Below, in pieces: positions 1-8,613 of a DNA stretch of 64,000 nucleotides. The position numbers and the translations under genes were made by a program. A model generated the notes under the pieces. The model did no database searches. It saw nothing but the letters and a program-made list of their open reading frames with translations, and had not been told where the DNA came from. This DNA comes from RFSX01 sp965230215 (lineage in GTDB: Bacteria > Bacteroidota > Bacteroidia > Chitinophagales > Saprospiraceae): contig CBDDKN010000004.1 of the NCBI GenBank assembly GCA_965230215.1, positions 186,001-250,000 of the forward strand, read 5' to 3'. Numbering within the stretch: position 1 is the stretch's first letter; each line of letters starts with the position of its first letter.

Positions 1-552
1 CCTGGTGACGAAATCGATATTGCGTTTGATCCCTCTTCGATAGAAATTGAGCTGGGGGATTCACTGTTGGTCAGACCATATGTGACTTCTGAAAATGACA
101 GCATTGGTTTATTGTGGATTGACCCACAGGATAGCACATTGTCGTGCAATCAATGTTATGAAGCTTTTGTCAGGCCATATTTTGACAATACGTACTCAGT
201 TTATGCTTTCAATGGTGTATGTACAGATTCAGCTTTTTTGGAGATTCGTGTAGACAAGACCAGGAGGGTGTTCGCACCCAATGTATTCAATCCTAATGAG
301 TTTGGGATGAACGGTAAATTCTTTTTGCAGTCTCCTGATTATGCTTATGTTGAAGAAATAATTGTTGTCAGCAGGTGGGGGCAATTGGTGTATGGAGATG
401 GCAAATTTGAAATAAGCGACATTGACAGGTATTGGGATGGTTGGACATCAGAAGGAAGATCTCCCTCAGGCGTTTATATGTGGCAAGCCAGGCTTCGTTT
501 TCTTGACGGAGTAACCGAGCAGTTTAGTGGTTCGATTACACTAATTAGATAG
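1..552 (+). CDS. C-terminal part of a T9SS type B (gliding-motility-type) secreted protein, 5' end outside window
   Basis: The frame is open from base 1, so the gene starts upstream of the window; 183 codons are visible. The last ~95 residues match the CHU_C / gliding-motility-associated C-terminal domain: FAPNVFNPN, then SRWGQLVY, WDGW, a GVYMW strand and a terminal GSITLIR. In known members this domain directs export by the type IX system (type B sorting) and stays on or leaves the cell surface. The part before it is a short beta-rich segment with a CNQC pair and cannot be assigned. The same C-terminal layout occurs in the protein at 14400-16721. About 100 bases without a gene follow. Confidence 0.85.
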   Translation, partial: PGDEIDIAFDPSSIEIELGDSLLVRPYVTSENDSIGLLWIDPQDSTLSCNQCYEAFVRPYFDNTYSVYAFNGVCTDSAFLEIRVDKTRRVFAPNVFNPNEFGMNGKFFLQSPDYAYVEEIIVVSRWGQLVYGDGKFEISDIDRYWDGWTSEGRSPSGVYMWQARLRFLDGVTEQFSGSITLIR

Positions 553-654
553 CCAAATGAATCCAATGAAATTGGAATTTTTGAGTATTTTGACATGCTT
601 ATAGATTAGATGTAGATAGGTTTAAATATACTTTCCAAAACAATTTTTATATAG

Positions 655-2316
655 ATGACAATAAGTAAGCGATGGTGGAAAGAAGAGGTTATATATCAAA
701 TATATCCCCGTTCTTTTCAGGATTCTAATGGTGATGGAATTGGGGATCTGAGAGGCATTATTTCAAGATTGGATTATCTTAAAGATCTGGGCGTTGACAT
801 CATATGGCTGGGGCCGGTTTATAAGTCACCCAATGATGACAATGGATATGATATCAGTGATTACTATGATATTCATCCTGACTTTGGAACCATGTCTGAT
901 TTTGATGAGTTGCTAAGTGGGTTGAAGAGCAGAGGTATGAAAATTGTGATGGATTTGGTGGTTAATCATACTTCAGATGAACATAATTGGTTCGAGGAGT
1001 CGCGTAAGTCCAGAGACAATGAATACCGTGATTACTATTACTGGAAGCCTGGCAAAAACGGAGGGCCACCGAATAATTGGTTGTCGTTTTTTGGAGGCTC
1101 TGCCTGGGAGTATGACAGCCATACTGATGAATACTATTTGCACCTGTTTACAAAAAAGCAGCCTGATGTAAATTGGGAGAATCCAAAGGTCCGCCAATCC
1201 ATTTATGATATTGTAAAATTCTGGCTTGATAAGGGTATCGATGGCTTTAGAATGGATGTTATTTCTTTGATATCAAAAGAGCTTTCTTTTTCTGATGGGA
1301 AATTTGAAAGCTTTGGTGAGCTTGTAGAAAAGTATTATGCAAATGGTCCCAGGATACATGAATTTATAAACGAGATGTATGAGTCTGTGCTCAAGCATTA
1401 TGATATCATGACTGTTGGAGAAGGTCCAGGCATAACAATTGCCAAAGGTCTAGATTATGTTGGTCAGGACCGGGGTGAGTTGAATATGATCTTTCACTTA
1501 GATCATATGTTTCTCGGATTTGGTCCAAAAGGACGCTTTGATCCAGAACCTTATGGTTGGAAAGAGGTAAAGGATATTTTCCGCAATTGGCATGATGCCA
1601 TGGGTGAACAAGGATGGTTAAGTGTATTCCTCGATAACCATGACTTTCCAAGAATGGTGAGTCGATTTGGAGATGATGGCCAATACAGGGTAGAGTCCGC
1701 CAAGCTTCTGGCTATGCTCATATTGACTATGAAGGGTACACCTTGTATCTATCAAGGAAGTGAGATTGGAATGACCAATGTTGAGTATAAGGATCTATCT
1801 GATTTTCGAGACGTAGAGACACTTAATTTTCACAAGCAATTTACCAAGGAGGGTATGAGTGAGGATGAGTTTATACAAAGAGCCAATGTATATGGTCGAG
1901 ACAATGTCAGGACCCCAATGCAATGGTCTGATTCTGTATATGCAGGCTTTTCATCAGCCAACTCGTGGATAAAACCCAATGAAAATTATAAAGAAATCAA
2001 TGTTGAAAATTGTCTGAATGATAAGGATTCGATCTGGTACTTCTATCAATCGATGTTGAAGATCCGGAAAGCAGAGCCAGCTCTTCAGTATGGTAGCTGG
2101 ATTGAATTACGTGATTACCATTCTGATTTGTATATTTATCAAAGGAGTTATAATAATGAAGTGCTTACCATAGTATTAAATCATAGCGATAAGCAACATG
2201 GTTTTGATATGGACGATTTGGATTCATCAACATTGTTACTGTCAAATGTGGTTCCGGGTGAGATTAATCAATTGAAACCTTGGGAGTGCAGACTATATAA
2301 AAGAAGCGAAGTATAA
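655..2316 (+). CDS. GH13 alpha-glucosidase (oligo-1,6-glucosidase / alpha-1,4-glucosidase type)
   Basis: A 553-residue protein of normal length for the oligo-1,6-glucosidase branch of GH13. The N-terminus (KEEVIYQIYPRSFQDSNGDG) is typical of that branch. Catalytic residues are in place: nucleophile D201 in DGFRMDV, acid/base E256 in VGEGPG, and transition-state D330 in FLDNHD; VVNHTSDEH is region I. No signal peptide is seen, so it is probably cytoplasmic and hydrolyses imported malto- or isomalto-oligosaccharides, sucrose or trehalose-like sugars; the exact substrate cannot be read from sequence. The stop codon overlaps the next start by one base (TAATG), so the two genes are co-transcribed and probably translationally coupled. 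A symporter follows, suggesting a sugar uptake and use unit. Confidence 0.92.
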   Translation: MTISKRWWKEEVIYQIYPRSFQDSNGDGIGDLRGIISRLDYLKDLGVDIIWLGPVYKSPNDDNGYDISDYYDIHPDFGTMSDFDELLSGLKSRGMKIVMDLVVNHTSDEHNWFEESRKSRDNEYRDYYYWKPGKNGGPPNNWLSFFGGSAWEYDSHTDEYYLHLFTKKQPDVNWENPKVRQSIYDIVKFWLDKGIDGFRMDVISLISKELSFSDGKFESFGELVEKYYANGPRIHEFINEMYESVLKHYDIMTVGEGPGITIAKGLDYVGQDRGELNMIFHLDHMFLGFGPKGRFDPEPYGWKEVKDIFRNWHDAMGEQGWLSVFLDNHDFPRMVSRFGDDGQYRVESAKLLAMLILTMKGTPCIYQGSEIGMTNVEYKDLSDFRDVETLNFHKQFTKEGMSEDEFIQRANVYGRDNVRTPMQWSDSVYAGFSSANSWIKPNENYKEINVENCLNDKDSIWYFYQSMLKIRKAEPALQYGSWIELRDYHSDLYIYQRSYNNEVLTIVLNHSDKQHGFDMDDLDSSTLLLSNVVPGEINQLKPWECRLYKRSEV

Positions 2317-3647
2317 TGAAGTGCAAAGTTTTAGTTTTTATGTCATTTATATTGCTACTCTCAGCATGCCAATCAGTTGATGAGTCAGCGGATAAGTATA
2401 GAGATCAATTGAGTGATCCAGAACTTATGCTGGGGTCTTTGAAGAACCTATCTGACATCATCGTTCATGATATTTTCTCGCCACCTGTTGCAAGTAGGGT
2501 ATATGTATATCCAAGCGTTGCAGCGTACGAAATTCTGTCTCAGGGCTCTGAAGATTATAATATGCTGGCCGGTCAATTAAATATGCTGGACAGTATTCCA
2601 AAAGCACCTGAGAATATTTCTCTGGAGTTGGCGGCAGTATATGCTTTCAATAATGTAGGGAAGACTCTGATTTTTTCAGAAGATAAAATGACAAGCTATC
2701 AAGAGAATCTTGACAAGGAGCTGGATAGTATTGGTATTCCTGCTAGTGTAAGAGAGGCCAGTTCTGATTACGCAAAGCAAGTATCCGCTCATATACTTTC
2801 GTGGGCTGATAAAGATAATTATAAGGAGTCCAGATCTATGCCAAAGCATCCAATTGATAACAGAGAGGGGACTTGGAAACCCACACCTCCGGCATATATG
2901 GAAGGTATCGAACCTCATTGGAGAGAGATCAGACCATTGGTGATTGAATCAGCTAAGCAGTTTCGACCAGCAGCACCGCCAGCATTTGATATGAATAAGG
3001 GTAGTGATTTTTACCAAAAGACAAAACATGTGTATGATGCGGTGAATGACGCAACAGAAGAACACCGTTTGATAGCAAGCTTTTGGGATTGTAACCCATA
3101 TGTAATGAATCAAACGGGCCATGTTATGATTGCAACGAAGAAGATTACGCCTGGTGGCCATTGGATGGGTATAGCATCTATAGCGGCCAGAGATGCTGAA
3201 AGCAATATGATAGAGACTACTGAGATTTTGACAATGACATCAATTGCATTATTTGATGCCTTCATAAGTTGTTGGGATGAAAAATACAGATCTAATCTCA
3301 TAAGGCCTGAAACGGTCATCAATGAGTATATGGATCCGGATTGGAAACCGATTTTGCAGACCCCACCATTCCCTGAGCACACCTCAGGTCATAGTGTTAT
3401 CTCTGGTGCAAGTGCTGTGGTGTTAACAGATATCCTGGGAGATAATTTTGAATTTACTGATGATGTAGAAGTGGAATATGGATTGCCGGTTAGAAAATTT
3501 GAATCATTTTACGATGCTTCTGATGAAGCGGCAATAAGCAGACTTTATGGAGGGATTCACTATATGCCGGCTATCGAGGATGGTGTTAAGCAGGGTAGGG
3601 CTCTTGGTGGATTTTTGACTGAAAATATAGAAATGCGAAAAAGCTAA
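2316..3647 (+). CDS. Vanadium-dependent haloperoxidase-like / PAP2-superfamily lipoprotein
   Basis: 443 residues. The N-terminus is a lipoprotein signal with lipobox LLSAC (Cys about residue 18), so the protein should be anchored in an outer or inner membrane facing the periplasm. The three-part acid-phosphatase/haloperoxidase site is visible: K323-x6-R330-P331, then H355-T-S-G-H359-S, then R409-L-Y-G-G-I-H415. This matches vanadium haloperoxidases and their PAP2 relatives; in the family the last His binds vanadate or forms the phospho-enzyme. Whether it is a haloperoxidase or a phosphatase cannot be decided from sequence. It is translationally coupled to the glucosidase upstream, and a symporter starts 33 bases downstream. 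Confidence 0.85.
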   Translation: MKCKVLVFMSFILLLSACQSVDESADKYRDQLSDPELMLGSLKNLSDIIVHDIFSPPVASRVYVYPSVAAYEILSQGSEDYNMLAGQLNMLDSIPKAPENISLELAAVYAFNNVGKTLIFSEDKMTSYQENLDKELDSIGIPASVREASSDYAKQVSAHILSWADKDNYKESRSMPKHPIDNREGTWKPTPPAYMEGIEPHWREIRPLVIESAKQFRPAAPPAFDMNKGSDFYQKTKHVYDAVNDATEEHRLIASFWDCNPYVMNQTGHVMIATKKITPGGHWMGIASIAARDAESNMIETTEILTMTSIALFDAFISCWDEKYRSNLIRPETVINEYMDPDWKPILQTPPFPEHTSGHSVISGASAVVLTDILGDNFEFTDDVEVEYGLPVRKFESFYDASDEAAISRLYGGIHYMPAIEDGVKQGRALGGFLTENIEMRKS

Positions 3648-3680
3648 GCAATTCGCAATTAAACGAAAATAACACTAGAA

Positions 3681-5264
3681 ATGGAATTTACTATCAGTGG
3701 ACTGGACATTGGGATAATCGTCGTATATCTCATAGCGGTAATCATGTTGGGTTTTTATTTTGGAAACAAGCATGAGGATGCCGAAGATTATTTTCTGGCA
3801 GGTCGGAACCTGACCTGGCCGATTATTGGTTTCTCATTGTTCGCCTCCAATATGTCCAGTAATACATTGGTAGGATTAGCTGGTTCGGGTTATGCGGATG
3901 GTTTTTCTGTGTACAGTTATGAGTGGATGGCCGTTATTGTCCTAATCATCTTTGCTGTTTTCTTTCTTCCTTTTTATTTGAAAAATAAAATTTTCACAAT
4001 TCCGGAATACCTGGAGCGCAGGTATTCTTATAAGGTGCGTGCCTATGCTTCGATCATAGCCATTGTATTGAACATTTTGGTTGATATCGCTGCAACGCTC
4101 TACGCTGGTGGTATAGTGATCAATCTCATCTTCCCTGGTTTTGAGCTTTGGCAAATCATTTTGGGACTTGCCTTGATTGCTGGTGTGTATACCATTACTG
4201 GTGGATTGAGTTCGGTTATGTACACAGATGCAGTTCAAGCCGTAATCCTGATATTAGGGTCTACCTTGATTACTATTTTTGCCTACAATGAAGTAGGGGG
4301 GTGGGATCCTGTCTTTGCTATTACCGATCCCAGTCATTTTGATATTATAAAACCAATTGATGATGAAGCCATGCCATGGCCTTCGGTGTTTACCGGGGTG
4401 TTGTTGCTTGGGTTCTACTTTTGGGGAACAAATCAGTATATCACTCAAAGAACCTTGGCTTCAAAAAGTACACGACAAGGACAGTGGGGCGCCATTTTCG
4501 CTGGTTTTCTTAAGTTGTCAATTTTGTTCATAATGATATTTCCAGGTGCATTTGCACGTGTATTGTATCCGGAAATGACCGAGATGGACATGATATATCC
4601 AACGATGTTGGTTGACTTGTTACCGTCTGGATTATTGGGTATCGTTCTAGCTGGATTGATTGCTGCTATGATGTCAAGCCTGGATTCAGGTTTGAATTCT
4701 GTTTCAACTCTGGTTACCATGGACTTTATTACCAAGTTCAAGCCGAAATGGGATTCACATAAGCTGATGCAGATAGGTAGGATTATTACCACGGTTGTTA
4801 TGGTGATTGCAATTCTTTGGGCACCACAGATTGGTAAATTTGAAAAGCTCTGGGATTATCTCCAGATGACGCTGGCCTGGTTCTGTCCACCAATAGTCGC
4901 ATTGTTTGTGATGGGTCTATTTGTTAAGCGGGTCAATAATACTGGAGCGCTTGCAGGTATTGTAGTTGGTGGATCCATTACGGTTGCATTGATACTACTC
5001 AGGATATTTGCACCTGAAACGGATCTTGGCAACTTCCTTTACGTAGCATTCTTACATTTCATTATCAGTTGTGGCGTCATATTATTGGTTAGTTCATTTG
5101 CTGGAAGTCATAAGTCTGAAGAAGCTCTGGCGCAAGTGGTTTGGTCTAGCGATCAGTTTCGCCAGGAGGGTGTTGAACTTCAGGATCTTCCTTGGTACAA
5201 GAATTATCGATATCAAGCTTTGGGTCTTATAATCATCCTCATAGTGATTTTGATAATATATTAG
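3681..5264 (+). CDS. Sodium/solute symporter, SSS family (SGLT-like)
   Basis: 527 residues with about 13-14 hydrophobic segments spread over the whole length. The early part has the SSS landmarks: a first helix with a periplasmic N-terminus, YFLAGRNLTWPIIGFSLFAS, then SSNTLVGLAGSGYADG, and a KNKIFTIPEYLERRY loop after the third helix. MSSLDSGLNSVSTL in the middle is a conserved Na+-site segment. These features are closest to the SGLT branch that imports sugars or inositol with Na+. It lies 33 bases behind the haloperoxidase-like gene and in the same direction as the glucosidase, so sugar uptake is the most natural role (inference). The substrate is unknown. Confidence 0.9.
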   Translation: MEFTISGLDIGIIVVYLIAVIMLGFYFGNKHEDAEDYFLAGRNLTWPIIGFSLFASNMSSNTLVGLAGSGYADGFSVYSYEWMAVIVLIIFAVFFLPFYLKNKIFTIPEYLERRYSYKVRAYASIIAIVLNILVDIAATLYAGGIVINLIFPGFELWQIILGLALIAGVYTITGGLSSVMYTDAVQAVILILGSTLITIFAYNEVGGWDPVFAITDPSHFDIIKPIDDEAMPWPSVFTGVLLLGFYFWGTNQYITQRTLASKSTRQGQWGAIFAGFLKLSILFIMIFPGAFARVLYPEMTEMDMIYPTMLVDLLPSGLLGIVLAGLIAAMMSSLDSGLNSVSTLVTMDFITKFKPKWDSHKLMQIGRIITTVVMVIAILWAPQIGKFEKLWDYLQMTLAWFCPPIVALFVMGLFVKRVNNTGALAGIVVGGSITVALILLRIFAPETDLGNFLYVAFLHFIISCGVILLVSSFAGSHKSEEALAQVVWSSDQFRQEGVELQDLPWYKNYRYQALGLIIILIVILIIY

Positions 5265-5332
5265 CGATTTGCGTAACTTTTGTTACAGTCTTAGTGTTAG
5301 AATTCAGCTAATTTTAAGGAAGAATTATAGCT

Positions 5333-6355
5333 ATGCAAGAATACTGGGACATCTTTGTAAACGGATATAAATCCTATGGAGGATATTTATGGTATGAGAT
5401 AACACATCCTTCATTTACCAATTATTTTTATTGGTTGATCGTGGTATCACTCTTTTTCTTCACATTGGAGATCGTAATCCCATGGAGGAAGAAACAGGCC
5501 ACCTTTAGAAAAGATTTTTGGCTTGATGCATTCTATATGTTTTTTAATTTCTTTCTCTTCTCGTTGATCATATACAATGCGGCATCAGATGTTGTGGTCA
5601 ATTTGTTCAATGATGGTATTAAATCACTGACCGGTGGTTTTGATTTGCAAGCTTTAAATCCGCTCAACACTTTTCCATATTGGTCAATTCTTCTGATAGG
5701 ATTCCTCGTCAGAGATTTTGTACAATGGTGGGTCCATCGTTTGCTGCATAGAGTTGAATTTCTTTGGAACTTTCATAAGGTGCACCATTCAGTAGAGGAG
5801 ATGGGATTTGCTGCACATCTGAGATATCATTGGATGGAGAATATCGTATACCGTTCACTCGAGTACTTGCCGTTGGCTCTTCTTGGGATTGGACTATATG
5901 ACTTTTTTGTTATTCACATATTTACCCTGGCATGGGGTCACTATAATCATTCTAATATTTCTGTCAGCGGTAAGGTTACAGGTGGTATCATAGGCACCTT
6001 GATCGGTGTTATTGTCGCAAATAACCTTCTTGATGTCAATATCGTTGGGGATGCGGGAGTAGGAATGCAGCTTCTTGCTTTTGGACTTTCAGTCTTATTT
6101 GGTGTGTTTGTTCTAGGTCCAATTATGAAGAAACTATTCAATAGTCCAGAGATGCACATTTGGCATCACGCCTATGATTTGCCTGAAGGCAAACAATATG
6201 GTATCAATTTCGGTATCACTTTGGCATTATGGGATTATGTATTCGGCACAGCAGAAATTCCGCATAACGGTAGAGATATTAGGCTGGGCTTTCCAAAAGT
6301 TGAGGAATTCCCACATGACTTTGCGGGGCAATTGACCTACGGTCTCAAAAAATAG
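5333..6355 (+). CDS. Sterol desaturase / fatty acid hydroxylase family membrane protein
   Basis: 340 residues with at least five hydrophobic segments. The histidine clusters of the di-iron fatty-acid-hydroxylase superfamily are present: HRLLH, then FHKVHHS, then HIWHHAYD near the C-terminus, with WWVHR just before the first. Family members hydroxylate or desaturate lipid chains or sterols at a membrane di-iron centre; the substrate is not known. Given the sphingolipid cluster 20 kb away, a lipid chain is one possibility, but nothing here shows it. A short perfect inverted repeat GTAAC-TTTT-GTTAC lies at 5273-5286 in the 68-base gap before the gene. The next gene starts two bases after its stop. 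Confidence 0.88.
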   Translation: MQEYWDIFVNGYKSYGGYLWYEITHPSFTNYFYWLIVVSLFFFTLEIVIPWRKKQATFRKDFWLDAFYMFFNFFLFSLIIYNAASDVVVNLFNDGIKSLTGGFDLQALNPLNTFPYWSILLIGFLVRDFVQWWVHRLLHRVEFLWNFHKVHHSVEEMGFAAHLRYHWMENIVYRSLEYLPLALLGIGLYDFFVIHIFTLAWGHYNHSNISVSGKVTGGIIGTLIGVIVANNLLDVNIVGDAGVGMQLLAFGLSVLFGVFVLGPIMKKLFNSPEMHIWHHAYDLPEGKQYGINFGITLALWDYVFGTAEIPHNGRDIRLGFPKVEEFPHDFAGQLTYGLKK

Positions 6356-6356
6356 G

Positions 6357-7061
6357 GTGGTTTACCATCAGGAATTGCTTGAAATTCTATTTGATCAGGA
6401 ACCGCTGGTAGCGATTAATAAGCCTCCTGGCCTTTTGGTACATAGAAGTCCTATGGCCCGGGATGCGCAATTTTTTGCCGTTCAGCAATTACGCAATCAG
6501 ATTGGCCGACATGTCTATCCAATACATAGATTGGATCGCAAAACCTCGGGTGTATTACTTTTTTGTACTGATAAATCTTTATTGGACAGATACTATGCTT
6601 TGTTCAGAGATCGTAAAGTAACGAAGATATATCATGCCATCGTCAGAGGTTTCACTGAGGATAGCGCACGCATTGATTATGCCTTAAAAAATGAGAAGGG
6701 ACAAATTCAGGACGCAGTCACAGAATTCAAAACTTTGAAACGTTTTGAAGTTGATGTACCCTTCGGCAAACACAAAACGTCCAGATATTCCTTGGTGGAA
6801 GTAAGGCCACAAACAGGTCGCATGCACCAGATACGTAAGCATATGGCCCACATCATGCATCCCATAATCGGAGACCGCCCTCATGGCTGTAACAAGCAGA
6901 ACAAGCTATGGAAAGAGAAATGGAACATGACAGAAATGTTACTCCATTCGAGAAGCCTTGAGTTTGAATTGGCAGGTAATAAAATAAAAATTGTGGCCGA
7001 ACAAGGGTGGCAAGTTGATAGTGTAACAACACTTTTGCAAGGGCTTAATTTACCTTCTTAG
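6357..7061 (+). CDS. truC: RluA-family pseudouridine synthase, TruC-like (tRNA pseudouridine 65)
   Basis: 234 residues, starting at a GTG two bases behind the preceding stop; no closer ATG gives the conserved start LVAINKPPGLLVHRS. The catalytic motif IHRLDRKTSGVLLF places the nucleophilic aspartate at D60, and GRMHQIRKHMAHIMHPIIGD is the conserved second half. The short length without an S4 domain, and the HGCNKQNKLW segment, are typical of TruC, which modifies U65 in tRNAs. RluA-type rRNA enzymes usually carry extra domains, so TruC is preferred. The end overlaps the convergent lipoprotein gene by four bases. Confidence 0.85.
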   Translation: MVYHQELLEILFDQEPLVAINKPPGLLVHRSPMARDAQFFAVQQLRNQIGRHVYPIHRLDRKTSGVLLFCTDKSLLDRYYALFRDRKVTKIYHAIVRGFTEDSARIDYALKNEKGQIQDAVTEFKTLKRFEVDVPFGKHKTSRYSLVEVRPQTGRMHQIRKHMAHIMHPIIGDRPHGCNKQNKLWKEKWNMTEMLLHSRSLEFELAGNKIKIVAEQGWQVDSVTTLLQGLNLPS

Positions 7062-7390
7062 TAAACGTACACCAATTCCAGGTACACTGCATTGGTAGAC
7101 CAATCGATACCCTGGCAAATTGTGTTACCATTAATACCCCCTAACGTACAAAGCAAATTACAATCAGCATCATAAATGTAAGCGGTCGCATCAGCGTAAC
7201 AAGTTCCCTCGTTAAAGCAGAACACATCCTGACCGTCAAATGACCAGATCGTTAGATCTCCGGTACCAGGACAGGCTGTTTGTGCAAATACTGGAATTTC
7301 CTGATCGACGCACAAAGGAATAAAAATAGGTTCGTCATCTGCACAGGATACCAAAAACACTACTATTATAACTGCAAGCCAATTTTTCAT
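7058..7390 (-). CDS. Small cysteine-rich lipoprotein, unknown function
   Basis: 110 residues. The N-terminus is a lipoprotein signal with lipobox FLVSC at residue 16. The mature part has seven further cysteines and the pattern VFCFNEGTCYADATAYIYDADCNLLC, which resembles a family of short Bacteroidota lipoproteins with a YD-x-CN-x2-C motif (possibly DUF6970, from memory). It is probably disulfide-stabilised and anchored in the outer membrane. It converges with and overlaps truC by four bases. No function can be assigned. Confidence 0.75.
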   Translation of the reverse strand: MKNWLAVIIVVFLVSCADDEPIFIPLCVDQEIPVFAQTACPGTGDLTIWSFDGQDVFCFNEGTCYADATAYIYDADCNLLCTLGGINGNTICQGIDWSTNAVYLELVYVY

Positions 7391-7559
7391 ACGCTGATAT
7401 TTCTTGTAACTTAATTACTAATATACTTATCTGCAAGTAGTTAAGAACACTTTAAGAATGTAATCTATGAATTTAAGATGCTTTAACTTTTTTGCTTTCA
7501 AAAACGAGATAGGCAAGACTTAAAAACATAATTCTTAACAACAGAATTAGTTTGGTGTT

Positions 7560-7567
7560 TACCTTTG
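7560..7567 (+). promoter_or_regulatory. Possible orphan TACCTTTG promoter core
   Basis: TACCTTTG fits the Bacteroidota -7 consensus TAnnTTTG, and TTTGGTG lies just upstream. It points into the 3' end of the minus-strand gene at 7580-8014, so a transcript from it would be antisense. No plus-strand gene follows until 8255. It may be a chance match. Confidence 0.25.
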
Positions 7568-7579
7568 TGTCGGGCTTTT

Positions 7580-8014
7580 TTAAGCGCTGGTATGGTCTGC
7601 AATGATCTTCCAATCTGCGCCGTCCCTTTCGAAAATCAGCGTGAAGAATCCTGACGGTTGATCATTGGTTCTGCTAAGGATAAACTTACCCAGCATCATG
7701 TAATGATCCTTGCCCAATTCTTTGAGCTCTCGGATTTCGAACTTTAACTGACCCATGGCTTCAGAATCAGGATAGCCCTTCATATAATTATCGTAAATGT
7801 TTTGCCATCCGTAACTTATACCATTTTTACCTGTGAAGCTGATGTGTTCATCTTTCTTGTAACCTTCCATAAATGTGGCTATATCACCATTGTTCCAGGC
7901 TTTTTGCTGATCAGTCAGCACCTTCATAATGGCCTTTTTGTCATTGTCAGAAGCATCTTGAGCATAAATACTTAGGCTGATTGAGAATAATAGGAGGGTA
8001 TATATTGCTTTCAT
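7580..8014 (-). CDS. Secreted SnoaL/DUF4440-like (NTF2-fold) protein
   Basis: 144 residues from the ATG at 8014; a GTG two codons earlier is possible. A signal peptide with a cleavage site after IYAQ is clear. The rest matches the NTF2-like fold of DUF4440/SnoaL proteins: a helical start (KKAIMKVLTDQQKAWNNGDI), then FMEGYKKDEHISFTG, GWQNIYDNYMKGYP, and a final strand GFFTLIFERDGADWKIIADHTS. Such proteins are often binding proteins or small enzymes, and no catalytic assignment is possible. It stands alone between two non-coding gaps of about 190 and 240 bases; neither shows an RNA gene. Confidence 0.8.
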   Translation of the reverse strand: MKAIYTLLLFSISLSIYAQDASDNDKKAIMKVLTDQQKAWNNGDIATFMEGYKKDEHISFTGKNGISYGWQNIYDNYMKGYPDSEAMGQLKFEIRELKELGKDHYMMLGKFILSRTNDQPSGFFTLIFERDGADWKIIADHTSA

Positions 8015-8254
8015 TTTCACAGATTTTGCTTTAAAATAAAGATAATCAAGTCCTTAGCTTTGGCGGAATCTTGATTTTTTTCGTAAAAAAATGCCTGATT
8101 ATGAACTAAAATTTAAATTATTCCGTTTAAATCTTTTGTAATGGAGAAAATCTCGCATCTAATCATCATTTAGTACATTTTACAGATTAAGTTTTAATTT
8201 CAGCGACCTTCTAAGGAAGTGTTTCTCCTATTTTATTTAACTAAAAGTTCTAAG

Positions 8255-8485
8255 ATGGCAAGACCACGTACGAAAAAATTCGAATTTGGCAAAGGTATTT
8301 ACTACTTCAACATCAAGAAGGGATACAATAATAACATCACAATTAAAAGAGTCGATAAGAAAAAAGCGGTTGATGCTTACAGAAATTATCTGAAGACACA
8401 ACCAGAAAACTGTGATTGGTTGGGTAAATGGGATGGAAAGAAATTTATCGAAGACAATTTTGAGAAAATTGCTGAAACAGTATAA
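8255..8485 (+). CDS. Small basic conserved-looking protein, unknown function
   Basis: 76 residues from the ATG at 8255; an in-frame GTG at 8219 would add 12 unlikely residues. The protein is very rich in lysine (start MARPRTKKFEFGKG) and aromatic residues, with no signal peptide or membrane segment, so it is cytoplasmic. A helical middle (KKKAVDAYRNYLK) is followed by NCDWLGKWDGKKFIEDNFEK. A strong intrinsic terminator begins 11 bases after the stop, so it is a single-gene transcript. I do not recognise the family; nucleic-acid binding would suit the charge but is only a guess. Confidence 0.7.
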   Translation: MARPRTKKFEFGKGIYYFNIKKGYNNNITIKRVDKKKAVDAYRNYLKTQPENCDWLGKWDGKKFIEDNFEKIAETV

Positions 8486-8496
8486 GAGATACATCC

Positions 8497-8521
8497 AAGC
8501 GGACTTCGGTCCGCTTTTTTT
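8497..8521 (+). terminator. Intrinsic terminator after the small basic protein
   Basis: A perfect 8-bp stem AAGCGGAC / GTCCGCTT closed by a stable TTCG tetraloop runs straight into a run of seven T. It ends the transcript of the 76-residue gene. Confidence 0.9.
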
Positions 8522-8546
8522 ATGCCCATGTATTAGGGCATTCAAA

Positions 8547-8578
8547 TTGTTGAAGCCACAATAAATTATTTAGTTTTG
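8547..8578 (+). promoter_or_regulatory. glpX promoter
   Basis: The -7 box TAGTTTTG (8571-8578) fits TAnnTTTG, and overlapping TTG triplets at 8547-8552 sit 18-21 bases upstream as a -33 element. Transcription would start near 8585, about 30 bases before the glpX ATG. Confidence 0.55.
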
Positions 8579-8613
8579 CATACAATTTAAACCCTAATAA
8601 ACTCTACAACTAA

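Noticed and set aside
5273..5286. GTAAC-TTTT-GTTAC hairpin as terminator of the symporter gene
   Set aside because: Only five base pairs and no T-run after it; at most a weak structure or a binding site.
8219..8254. Upstream GTG start for the small basic protein
   Set aside because: It would add MFLLFYLTKSSK, unlike the rest of the protein, whereas MARPRTKKFEF from the ATG is a natural start.
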